From contig NC_135781.1 of NCBI RefSeq assembly GCF_028453695.1, forward strand, positions 34,792,777 to 34,856,776: a stretch of DNA of 64,000 nucleotides. Reading direction: 5' to 3'. Below, piece by piece: positions 1-12,600 of the stretch. The notes under the pieces were generated by a model. It was given only the letters and a program-made list of their open reading frames with translations, was not told the origin of the DNA and ran no database searches. Position 1 is the stretch's first letter; each line of letters starts with the position of its first letter. A program made the position numbers and the translations under genes. The stretch is from Augochlora pura (lineage: Eukaryota > Arthropoda > Insecta > Hymenoptera > Halictidae).

Positions 1-3000
1 AGGGGTGCAAAGAAAAAGCACAGACTATTCCTCCAAGGTTGAATGCATCTGTTCAACCACAATTAAAGGCTCTAGAAAATGTAATTGAATATATTTTTGA
101 TAGAAATGCTTGCCTATTACCTGGCTATTTTATAGCAAATGAAATTCAAAAAGCTTATCCAGATGGTAAAAATTGGCCACACTGGGTATGTGATGAAAAT
201 GGTACTGTTTACAATATTTTTCATTGATTTACGTATATTTTATGAAATTAATCGTTTTTAGAAATTAGCAAAATTACTTTCAAGTTTTGTTGAAAGTTTT
301 CGTACCACCGCACAAATGGTATCTATTGTTGGACATTCAAAAATGTTACCAGTGGTAGAACACACTGGATACGCGGATTTAATTAATCCTTGGGTGCTCG
401 ATACTACGACACTGAAATTTTCTTTGAAAGGAAATTTACCTTACGACGAGGACTTACTTAAACCCCAAACTGGATTGCTCAGATACGTTTTAGAACAACC
501 GTATAGCAGGGACATGGTTTGTTCTATGCTTGGTTTACAAAAGCAGGTACATACGTTCATGGCTCGTGTGCCTTCGTATACGTGAATTTGAAACACTAGA
601 TAGCATTAAGTATCTCTTGTATGTTACAGCAAAAACAAAGATGTATAGCTTTAGAAGAACAGTTAGTTGAATTGGTTATTCATGCTGTGGAACGCGCAGA
701 GAACGAAACACTGCCAGCTGAAGGAACAGACGGAACTGTTGCGAATCATTACGTATGGTTACATCTATCGTCGCAGCTCATATATTTCATACTGTTTTCG
801 TATGCTTGTTTCCCAAGTATCGTAATGGCGATACACAGTAAACTAGCTGGTAGAGATTTGAGAAAAGGGAGAGATCATTTAATGTGGGTTCTACTGCAAT
901 TTATCTCGGGAAGTATTCAAAGAAATCCCTTATCAAACTTCTTGCCAGTATTAAAGTTGTACGATCTTCTTTATCCAGAAAAAGAACCTTTACCTGTTCC
1001 GGATTATACTCAAGCGTTATGCACACATCAGATGGCCATAACATGCATATGGATACATTTATTGAAAAAAGCTCAATCCGAACATACAAATATTCACAGA
1101 CCTATACCTCACACTCTGAAACTTCACCATGAATTTTTGCAACATCTAGTAATGCCCAATACTTCCCTATGTATGGGTTCAGATTATCGCATCGCTTTAT
1201 TGTGCAATGCATACTCAACGAATCAGGAATTTTTCGGTAGACCAATGGCAGCTTTAGTAGACACCATACTCGGTACTCAAAAAGGACAACAACAACAGCC
1301 AATGCAAACATTACAAAATAATGCTGCTCTTGCGAGTGGTCCAACCACACCGTTGTCCATGTCCATCTTAGATTCGTTGACAGTTCATTCGAAAATGAGT
1401 CTGATACATAGCATCGTTACTCATGTAATCAAGTTGGCTCAATCCAAGAGCAACATGGCATTGGCACCGGCCTTGGTCGAAACTTACAGCCGCCTGTTGG
1501 TGTACACCGAGATCGAAAGTCTTGGCATCAAAGGTTTCATTAGCCAACTACTTCCAACAGTTTTCAAGTCTCACGCATGGGGAACGCTGTACACGCTCCT
1601 AGAAATGTTTAGTTATAGAATGCATCATATACAGCCGCATTACAGAGTACAACTCTTATCCCATTTACACAGTCTTGCAGCTGTGCCACAGACTAATCAG
1701 ACACAGCTTCATCTGTGCGTGGAAAGCACAGCTCTACGATTAATTACGGGTTTGGGATCTGCCGAGGTACAGCCGCAGTTATCTAGATTTTTATCGGAAC
1801 CAAAAACTCTCGTTTCCGCGGAATCGGAAGAGTTGAATAGAGCTTTAGTATTGACGCTAGCAAGGTCTATGCATGTCACAGGCACAGGATCGGATAGTCA
1901 TAGTGGCACATGGTGTAAAGAATTACTGAATACGATAATGCAGAATACACCACATTCCTGGGCCAATCATACTCTTCAATGTTTCCCTCCAGTTCTCAGT
2001 GAATTTTTCCAACAGAACAGCGTGGCCAGAGAAAATAAACAGCAAATTAAAAAAGCGGTAGAAGAAGAATACCGAAATTGGTCTTCTATGAGCAACGAAA
2101 ACGACATTATAGCACATTTTTCTGTGCCTGGAACTCCACCTTTATTTCTGTGTCTTTTATGGAAGATGATTTTTGAAACCGACCGTATCAGTCCAATCGC
2201 ATATAAAATTCTTGAAAGGATCGGGGCTAGAGCCCTGTCGGCACATCTTAGAAAGTTCTGCGATTATCTTGTTTTTGAATTTGCGAACAGCGTGGGTGGC
2301 CAACATGTAAACAAATGTGTGGACACGATCAACGATATGATGTGGAGATACAATATAGTAACTATCGATAGACTGATTCTTTGTCTAGTGTTAAGAACTC
2401 ACGAAGGCAGCGAAGCTCAAGTGTGCTTCTTCATCATTCAATTGCTCTTGCTCAAAGCCATTGAATTTCGTAATAGGGTTCAAGAATTTGTTAAAGAGAA
2501 TTCTCCAGAGCATTGGAAACAATCAAATTGGCATGAAAAACATCTTGCGTTTCATCGGAAGTTCCCAGAGAAGTTTGCTCCTGAAGGCATTATGGAACAA
2601 ACTAGCGGAGGGCCTAGTCAATATCAAAGTTTACCGGTTTATTTCGGAAACGTGTGTCTACGATTTTTACCAGTCTTTGATATAGTCGTACACAGGTACT
2701 TGGAAATTCCAGCCGTATCGAAAAGTTTGGAAACATTACTAGAACATCTAGGATGTTTGTATAAATTTCACGGTCTGTATATAATATGATGTATTATACA
2801 ATTCCATTCTAGTACTGTTACAGTAGGTTTGAATTTTTCATACTGAATTTTAGATCGGCCTGTGACATATCTGTACAATACATTACACTATTATGAGCGT
2901 ATGTTGAGGGATAGACCGCCCTTAAAACGACGACTGGTATCTGCGGTATTAGGTTCATTGAGGGAAATTAGGGCTCCAGGGTGGGCCCTTTCTGAAGCTT

Positions 3001-4215
3001 ATCAAATGTACATGACACGATCGTCTGACGATGTTGTCACCTGGATGCCAGAATTGGATTATTACATCCGGTTAGTTAGAAGAATCGTAGAAAGTGAGTA
3101 ATTGTTCTCTTATTAACAATAATTAAATCTGAATATTGTAACAAACAAACAAATCTTTTTACAGCAATGTCGGGTACAGCTCATTTTCCTGCTACCGATT
3201 GGAGATTCAATGAATTTCCAAATCCTGCTGCACACGCATTGTACGTTACTTGCGTGGAACTTATGGCTGTTCCAGTTGCTCCTAATTTGGTTGCTAATTC
3301 GTTATTGGATGTGGTGGCAAAAGGGTAAGATCAATCACGTTTATTATTGATACACGTTCAATTTGTCCTTCTGTGCCCTGCCTGTTGGTTGATTTTCTCT
3401 GATGGAGAAATGCACTGTTGTATAAAGGGTTCTCTTTAACTGGCGATTTAATACATATTAAATAATAATATGTATTAGGTACACCGTGATACCATCGGAT
3501 GAAATTCATTTATGGATAAATTGTGTGGGATTGCTACTAGCCGCATTACCAGAATGTTATTGGTCAACGCTTCACGACAGATTAGTGGAAACTATAAGCA
3601 GTCCAGGATTAGCGAATTGGCAGTACAACAATTTAACACCGTTTCAAATGTTTAATTTTAACAATACTCATAATAGTCTGTTGGAAAATAAATATAGTTA
3701 CATGCTAGCATTAGCGCATTCTGTGTGGCATCATGCTGGCGTTGGACAAATCACTACCATGCCTCAGTAAGTTCAATTTTAAATGTAATTTACATTTATT
3801 GTAACCAGTTAGCTTTCTCCACGGAGACTCTTATTGATTTGGATTGATAGAAATTTATTATAAATTTAGGTTTATCAAAGAAAAACTTCAACCGGTTGTG
3901 AATAGCGAGGAGCAATTGATATATGCCTGTCACTTGATTGGACCTACTTTAGCAAGATTCAATGCTGAGAGACCAAATTGCGTTGTCGAATTGGTGGTCC
4001 GTTTATACGAAATGCTTAAACAAGTAGATCGGCATCAAACGCATATCAAATATATGGATCCTGTCTGTGATCTATTGTATCATATAAAATACATGTTTGT
4101 CGGTGATATGATGAAGAACGAGGTGGAATGTATTATACGAAGGCTGCGACCAGCTTTGCAAATGCGATTACGATTTATTGCTCACACAAACGTAGACGAA
4201 ATTCAGTCCTCCTGA
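1..4215 (+). CDS. MED23: Mediator complex subunit 23 (3' part, seven exons)
   Basis: This is the C-terminal ~1214 residues of Mediator tail subunit 23, which links activators such as ELK1-type factors to RNA polymerase II in the nucleus. Coding exons, with phases that all join, are 1-185, 262-546, 630-2772, 2854-3093, 3165-3324, 3479-3766 and 3870-4215, ending in TGA. Family-typical blocks include LLRYVLEQPYSRDMVC, KGRDHLMWVLLQFISGSIQ, ALVETYSRLLVY, YRVQLLSHLHSLAAVPQTNQ, EEYRNWSSMSNENDII and DWRFNEFPNPAAHAL, which match my knowledge of animal MED23 in order and without gaps. Human MED23 is about 1370 aa, so roughly 150 N-terminal residues lie upstream of the window. Each junction is a GT/AG pair, for example W|GTATGT at 186 and TTTTAG before 262. 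There is no in-frame stop or frameshift. The gene converges on the minus-strand RhoGEF. The family call is very secure; the small exon edges are inferred from splice consensus and alignment. Confidence 0.96.
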
Positions 4216-4630
4216 GACACTCCAACTACGAGCACTGTGGAAGTAAATACTTGATAACTCATTCATTAGAATGAGAGAATTCATTAATCATGTACACAGT
4301 GTTTTGTGTATGATTTTGTTTAATAACATTAACATTATTATTCAGATTGTAAAAATATTTCTTTAACATATTTTCTACATGACAAGCATATGTATCTACT
4401 TTGTATGAAGAAAAAGGATTTTTCTGAACAATTTAATGATACAGGTGAACTTACCTAACAAGGTAATATACAACGTATGTATCTATTCTCTCTGATAGCG
4501 AGAAAATACGAATAGATATCGAACGATAATGATAATTTAATATTACTGACCAATCATGTTACTTCAACTGAAAGTAATAATACTAGTAATAGTAATGCTT
4601 TTATATGTATATGTAAGAACATTTATATTC

Positions 4631-4636
4631 AATAAA
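4631..4636 (+). promoter_or_regulatory. Candidate polyadenylation signal of MED23
   Basis: AATAAA lies 416 bases after the MED23 stop codon, in AT-rich sequence followed by a GT-rich stretch (about 4660-4690). This suits a cleavage and polyadenylation site. It is the first canonical hexamer I see after the stop; no transcript data support it. Confidence 0.5.
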
Positions 4637-5437
4637 TTATACTTTCCGCAATGTTCCTAATTGAGGTGTGGCCACCGCGATGGTGGCGACTTTGTGAAGT
4701 AATTTTCTCTATCCAATGCCAATGATTTAATTAACTATTAGGGCAACTGTACTTTTTACACAATATTACAAAAATATAATGTCTTAAGAATAACATAAAC
4801 TCGTTTTGTTTGCCTCTATCTATTTTATCTATTTTTCTCCGTTTTTTACTCTCTATTAAATGTAATTTGTCTAATTCTATCCTGGACAGTCAATCTCTAA
4901 ATTTGATTTGCATCAAATTGCAGTGAAGGACAATTGCAGAGAATTTACTGTACTATTTCTCCACGCGACTTCGAATTCCTTGATACGTATACGCGAAACA
5001 TGTTGAGTTAAGAGGTATCCGATAAGGATTATCGCAAATATTTGACGTATGCTATACAAATAATTAATTTCCTAATTTTACGGGCTTGATTTATACTAAT
5101 ACTTGCTTTGCAATAGAAGAATCTAAAATTAAACCTTGATAACATTCTTGTTGCATTCGCGCCGCTACAATCACGTTTACTACGGGCGATTGGAGAGCAT
5201 TGTCCTCCTCACATTGCGAAAACTACATGTATAGGTCTGCCCTTATCGAATACCTCCTTGCTCATCGTGTTTCGCGCGTATATACCAAGAAATTTGAAGT
5301 CGCGTAGAGAAGTGGTAATATGAATCTGTTCTCGCCTTAAAGTTTAAACGTTTCAAACATTTTAATTTTGCCAACGCAAATCATTTAAACTCTATCATTT
5401 TTATGTATTTCTACTGGAACAGAAAGTAGAATAGACC

Positions 5438-5479
5438 TTGAACAACTTTCATATATATATATATAAAGAAGTTGTTCAA
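5438..5479. repeat. 11-bp perfect inverted repeat (hairpin)
   Basis: The arms TTGAACAACTT (5438-5448) and AAGTTGTTCAA (5469-5479) are exact reverse complements, separated by a 20-base AT-rich loop of TA repeats. It lies between two converging genes, so either transcript could form it if its 3' UTR reaches this far. The stem is too short for a typical miRNA precursor. Chance or a degenerate mobile-element end are equally possible. Confidence 0.45.
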
Positions 5480-6683
5480 AGATAAGGGCGTATGTAGTAA
5501 TTAAACAACTTCTAATTTTAAAATATAATTTTAATTTGTAACGTTGAAGATATTTTTTACATGCAATGTCTCATACACACTGAACCATCATGTGACTTTA
5601 CAGATCCCCCCCCGCCACCGTTATTACCACGCAAACCTGAATTTTGTTTTTCTAATTCGTAGAATGTCGTTTCTGCATACACGATACAGAGATGCGTACA
5701 AGTATATTTGATTTTTATTGAATGCTGTTTTTAATATAACAAGTATGTTTCTAAAACTGATTTTGGTATAAATATACATACAATTATATACAAACATATG
5801 GCTTAGATTTTAAATAAAATTATACTATTATACAATGTACAATTTTTATTGTGTATGTGTGTGTTAGACGCGATAAAATACTGTTAATTGTAGTTACTTA
5901 AGGAATAATCGTGAAATAATATATTAATTGATGGATGAATCATAAAATGAAGCCCGGTCTTATGAAACATTTGGCAGTTTCTTGGCTCTGTTGTATAGGT
6001 ACATACTCCGTCAACCCTATTACCCCGTTCTTTAATACTATTTACACGTTATTATCGATGTTTTCGCTGCATATAAATGTGACTTAAGAAAATATAATAG
6101 GAAGAAAAGCCAACGAGTCTTGTACCGTGGTATCAATTTCATATTGTCCGAAGAAAGTACCAATAACCGGTCAGTATCACAGCTGGTACCTGCTCTTTCG
6201 GTTCAAATGTAATTACAAAGAAGAGATTGTCCTGTACAGAACGCGAGGACAATCGTTTACCCTGTGTACACGTGATTTACCGAATCAGGAGGGAAAAGAA
6301 AGAGTAGATTCCTTTTGTTTGTGTGCGTTCCAAGGTCATTCGCAAGTAGAGTTTCGAGTACAGCGACACGAGAAGTTCAAACATTTCGCAACGTACTGCA
6401 ACCGAACGCAAAAGAATCTGCGTTTGGCGAGAACTAGAGATTTTCGTATTACTCGTGAACAAATATGGTCAACGAGTGGTGGAAATCCTTTGGTCCGACA
6501 CTTTCTCCTCGACAAATCATTACTAATTTATCTGGAGATTATATATGCTCGATGAATCGACTGCGCTAATTAGCGTACGCAAAGAAGCATGCGCATTTAG
6601 GAATATAATCACCTTTAAATAACGACTATACATTGTAGACTCTATCGTCGGGTTTCTATACGCGCAGTCGGTCGAATTATCTG

Positions 6684-9600
6684 TCAATTTCTTACAACCC
6701 CGCATATCATGATATTCGGTAATGCTCCACGACGTTTCCGCCAGGCACCAAGAGATTGTGCATGAGCTTGCAACGTCCTACACCATCTTTTCGTTCTTGC
6801 TCCATCTTCAGCCTATAACAGAAACCGATGGTTTTCTTTCACGATTTTTGAACAGTGGACACAAATTCTCCTATTTTATAGACAACAGGATTGGTTACGA
6901 TTTATGTACCTTGAATATAAATGTTTCTTTGGAATACAATTCTTGAACTTCAAAATAATCCTCAAGATCTGTTTCACAACATACGATACATTTATCGAGG
7001 TATAGTGGCTCCTGAAACAAACAGATTATTCAATGGAATAGACTAGTCGGTAGCAACTCGACACAGAATCTGAATAAAATGAGAACCAAGCTGTAAGAAA
7101 CGCTTACTCGTAGCAAGGAATACCGGCCAAATTTTTCTTTGACTAACAAGAGGGTAGCCTCTTTGATACCAATGTACCTTGGGAATAGAGATTCGTCGTT
7201 GAACTCGACATCTTCTGTATTTGGCTGTAAATATCAAGTGTTTCGTTTCATTCGCAGGAATGTGTATTACGACGATTTTCTAAACTGTTAACTTACTTTG
7301 CCATTGGTAACCAACATGGCGGTAACAGGAGCAAGCTTAACCGTTCGTCCTCGTCTCCAATTATTATCGGTTGGCTGAGCAACCAAAAGACGTCCCTCCA
7401 ACACAAATCTGGCTTCTTCGTGAGCCCATTCTAATACTTCTACGGCCATCTGTTGTAATAAATACAGCGTACAAGGATAGTAAAACTAGCAAATCGTACT
7501 GTCAGCCATGTAAATCATACGTAAACCATGAAAATAATGTATAATTACCTTCCTCAACTTTATGTTGACCATATCTTGCTCACCGATTAGCCGTCTCCCA
7601 TTTTGTATGATGGAAATTCTTCTCCAAAGCTTCGTTGAAGTCACGTCTTTAGCTTCCTGTTATAGTGTCATTGAAATCATTCCATTAACGAGTTTCTTGT
7701 CTCGAATCGTGTTTTCATTATACTGGCATGAACGCGTTAAACGAGTAATATAATATATGAAGCGAACGAAATATTTACAGCATTCATGTGTTCCAAGTGC
7801 AGCTCTATGTTGGCTTGAGCCTGCTTCAGTCTCTCTTTAGCTTCTTGTATATCTGGTCTAACCGATGGCGTAGCTTTTAACAGCCGCGCTAACAAAAGAG
7901 GATACTTTGTCACTCTTTGAACAGGAACCTTAAACAGAATTCAGTTGCTTTTTTATTACAACTTCAATTATTTCTTATAAAACTGCTGTTGTTCGATTTC
8001 TTTTGTTTATAGTGTACGTCGGGTTGTCGCGGAAAGAGCAACCCGGTGTACATCGATACATTTCGGTATATGTATTGGGTAATTATAAACAGAGCGTCGG
8101 AGCATACGCAAAATTTGTCGCTATTTCGAAGAATAAGTAATTAAATCTATATGTGTAACTGGATAATCTTGTGAAGCAAATAAAAATTGTAGACCTTCCC
8201 GCGTTCTTCTCGTCTGATCTTACCATGAGAAAAGAGTTCAAGTTCATTCTGCGTAAAACAGTGTTCTCCATTTGCGAGACTCTCAGAAAGATTCGCAGCA
8301 GTTCTTTTTCTTTTTCCAAATTTTGCAGCAGCAAACTTGCGCTTCCTTGACGGGTGCAGTAACTTTCAAACGCGTGAAGCATCCGCTCAGACTCGAGAAA
8401 GATCTTTCCTACGTCCACCGTTAAAAGATCTTCGTCCCCAGATTCCTGTTTAGAATATCGATTATTAAGACGTGCGAAAGTTGAACTTGAAACAATAACA
8501 GATGTAGAAAGGAAAGTTTCAGATCTCTATTACTATGCACATCATAGAGCAGTGCATACCTGCGCCAATTCCACGGCATCCTTTAATTTTTCCGCAAGGA
8601 CAAGATTGTGTTCCAAAAGCTCTTCGACGTTCAGGAATATCGCTGTCAGTTGCTCCGAAGTGAGAAGACCGGCCCTGAACATTGGCCTGTGGAATTCTTC
8701 GAGTATGATTTGAAGATCTCTTCCGTATTTTTGTTCGGTCTCCACGATTTCCGTGATTATTTCTTTGCGCTCCACCCTCCTTTTCGCGCATTTTCTGCAT
8801 ACAAAGGGTGCGTACACTACACCACTAGAAAATACTCATCGTTATTGTACATAATATGATACGAAAACTTATGTAACGAGAGGAGCGAAAGCAATTCAAA
8901 TATCGAGCAATCGATTCAACTGCTCCGGCTCTACGTACATATAATACGATATTGTTGGATCTACAGATATTCCGCGTATTTTTCACACGTTAAAAAAGTC
9001 TTTTTATGGCTTTGAAAATTGATGTGTTTCTATGTGCGATAATCGGTAGAATAGTATCACAGTGATTTTGGTACAACAGTTGGTTCGACGTTGACATAGT
9101 ATATGGTATTTAGTAAGAAAACTTTCGCTTCTTGCGGTTAACTGAATCGATGGTAAGAGAAAGCGAAATTCAATGGTTCTTGGATTTATTACGCTGCCTG
9201 TCCTGTTGTCCGCGTATACATTACCGTAGTCTGCGTTGAATTACCATTATCATATAATATACGAACAACTTAATATAATAGTTGTATAACATTACCGGTG
9301 CTATATTCGTAGAAAATATTTGTTCGTCACACGTTGACTCTCACCTGTCTGTTATCAAAGGATCCAAACGCTGTTCGCAGTCCTCGCAGAGTTTTGAATC
9401 ACCGGAAATCACTTGCGGGATTCCACCGAAGAGACTTCCTGGTCCCGAGGAAATGCTTCCTACACGCCAACGTCTTGGCACGCCTCGAGTGCTGCTAGCC
9501 TGACTGCTTTCCGAACCCACTCCGCTATCGGTTCTCTCGATATCGACGGCTCGCGTCTAGAAATATAATCGTTTTCACTCGATCGGATAGCTGATTCGTC

Positions 9601-12600
9601 TCCGACGGACGAATATTCGACCGACCTTGGATGTTTCCGACGAACTGGTCAAGATGATGTTGCATTCCTCGCTGCTATCGGATACGTTGGAGATTTGCGA
9701 GCTCTTCGAGCTCAGATCGCCAAGGCTCGTCTCCTTCTGCTCGTACAACGCTTCCAAATCTCCTTCCGTATCTTCCTCGTCGTCGTCCTCGTCGTCCTCT
9801 TCGTCCTCGCCTTCGATCGATATCGCTCGATCTTTCGAATCCATTAGAAAGTTGAGCAACTCGAATTTACTTGAAATTTGCTCCTCCTCCGGCGATATTG
9901 ACATTTTCTTGAAAAAGCTCTCGGGACTTTTCGAAAGGTAGCTATCTCGCTCCGCAATATCCTCGGAATTCGGTTTTTTATATATATCATCGACCAAGTA
10001 CGATCGTAGGAATTGTTCGGAACTACCCTTTGCGCTCGTATAATAATCGGCGATGTCTCCAAAGTATATCCTGTCCTTTAAATAGTCTTCGGTCGGCGGT
10101 GGGCTCAGCGGCAAAGGAGGAGGTTCGTCGGGAATCTCCTCGTAAATCGGCTCCTTGATCACTTCGTAAGGATTTTCCTCGAGGAACAGATTCGTCGAGA
10201 TGAAATCACCGTCGGAGTTTAAACTGGACGTTCTCGAGTAATTTGCCTCAAGGGTCGATTCGGAACTTTCGTATTCGTTGCTCTTCAGCAAACTCTGTTT
10301 CAGAATTTTCAGGATCGCTTCGCCGCTACTTTCATCGAGTATTTCTCCATTTTCCCGGGCTTTCCTCAGCGAATCCTCGAGCAGTTTCGAGATCAACGCC
10401 TCCTTCGACAGCTCGGAAATCTTTGACGACAGGGAAGCGTCTTCTTCTCTTCTTATATGATTCTTTTTCTCCATTCGTTCCATCCGAATATCCGGATTAC
10501 TGGCCGCCGGCAATTTCGGGTTATTCTCGAGCGTATCCAGTTTTCCAGTGTCGATATTCGATTTTGTTTGCTTCTCGACATCCGTACACACCATAGAAAC
10601 TGTACATACGGGAGGTACCATGGATACGTCTGGAAAATTTGGCAACGTTTTGCTCGACTCTCGCGAGAATTCGTCTTTTATTATAGTTGGCTCCAGGTTT
10701 GCTTTCGATGACTTTGAATCTTCTTTGCTAGTTTCGACGACGATGTTCGACTTGTAATTATCCAATATGACGAGAGTGCGATTTTCTGCCGAACTTTTTA
10801 TCTTGGGCGGGTTTTCCAAATTTACAGAGATCACGGTAGGGTTGTAAACGCTGTCTTCTCCGCCGACGCTGATGGTCACTTTATTATCGGATGTTGTCTC
10901 CGTAGTCGGCGTCGGATCTCCATTGATCAGAATCGACGTTCTTCTTGCCCCCTTAGTACCTGGACCGATCTGAAGTCGATGGACGAGCGGAGAAGCCCGA
11001 GGGCTGACTGTGATTTTGTACACATTCTTCTCCGTCGTTGGCGATCCAATTTCAATTTTCGACGATCCGTAAGAATTTGATCTCTTCCATGTGGTTTTCA
11101 ACGACGTAGGACTGCTTCGTTCCGACCAAGAGTGACCTATCTCTTTCAGCTTGGCATCCGAATCGTCGATCGTTCGATGATATTTCTGTTTTCCAGGTGG
11201 CGGGGACCAACTAGTTGGTCTCATTCGCCGGAATTGAACATTCTTTTCCTCGACGTGGCATTGAATATCCTTGGATGCTTCTATCTCGGTTTCAACTACC
11301 GTTATCGCATTTGCGACTTTTTCTATTTCTTTAGGAACTTGCTCGACATCTTTTCCACCGGACAAACGATGCTCCGATCTTGTTTCTTCGATTCTATCCA
11401 CGGATTCGGACGAATCTTCCCGTCGAGTCGTTCGCTCGGATTCCAACGTGGACGATGCCTCCTTCGTTTTCCTGGACAGACTAAGGCGCATGGTGTCCAG
11501 AAAATGTACATTCCCGGCGGAAACTTCGGGTTTGTTGTGCGATCGTTCGCTTTGGCTGCGCGATAGGAACGACCTCTTCGAGTGTTCTGCAAATTTAGTG
11601 AAAACTGCTTAGCAAATGGTAGCATTTTAACATCTCGGTAATAATTGGTCATTTGAAGGAGAAGAAGAAGAAGAAGAAGAAGAAGAAGAAGAAGAAGAAG
11701 AAGAAAAGAAATACGATTCTAATTTCAATATTCATGATCAGTATTCTATTTGTACATATTCGTACTCGGTTAAAATCTAATGGAACTGGTTAGATTCTGT
11801 AACAGAAACGTTAATACAATTACTGGAAAAATTCGACAGCTACGAATTGGATTAGAATAGATAAATATTACCTTCGGACTTCAATATCAGATCTTTCTCG
11901 TCGACGGCAATGCCTGGAATACGATCTTTGGATTTCTCGAGCCGAGTTCGTTCGGTTTCGTCCATACCGGTTGGTCGCTCCTCTTCTATCCTGTTGTTTT
12001 GTTCATCCTTTTGCTTCGCGGTTTTAAGGTTGCTCGAATAAATGGTACGCTGCGAGTTATTTTCCCGAGCGTCTTCGGTTTGTCGCGACGCATCGACGTT
12101 TTTCTTTTTACGTGACGGAGGCGTAAGTTCCACATGGGAAACCGAAGGAAACGACTTGTCCATCCTATTTCCGTTTCCTTCCGAGCGAGGAGGGTACATT
12201 TGGTACGCGTCTGGCGAGATCTTGCGCTCTTTTAGTCTAATTCTATCGATTTTTGGATCCCTGATATTCGGAACGGTGATGAAATTATATTTTTCCCTTT
12301 GCTCCTGGTTAGTCGTTGGCGGTGCTCTCTCTTCCAACTGTTGGTGTTGTTGCTGCTGCTGCTGCTGTTGTTGTTGCATATACGGTTGCTCTTGTTCGTG
12401 TCCGAATTCGTGTTCGCGTTCGTCGTCTTCTTCCTCGGACTCGTCGTCGATTCTTTCCTCCACGTTCGAGACGCAAGTCGCGATCCTGCCGAGTCGATTC
12501 CAGGACAAACATATCGCTTCCGAGGGTTTCTCGGGAGCGAATATGACGTTATCGACGTTGAATAGAACGTTCTTTCTCCTGGACTCGAGCACCTTGCCCC

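Larger units (their letters stand above)
4216..6683. other. Convergent 3' flanks of MED23 and RhoGEF
   Basis: This stretch contains no ORF that resembles a protein. It is AT-rich and should hold the 3' UTR of MED23 from the left and that of the minus-strand RhoGEF from the right. TTTATT at about 5845-5850 reads AATAAA on the minus strand and is one possible RhoGEF poly(A) signal. An inverted repeat at 5438-5479 is listed separately. Confidence 0.5.
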
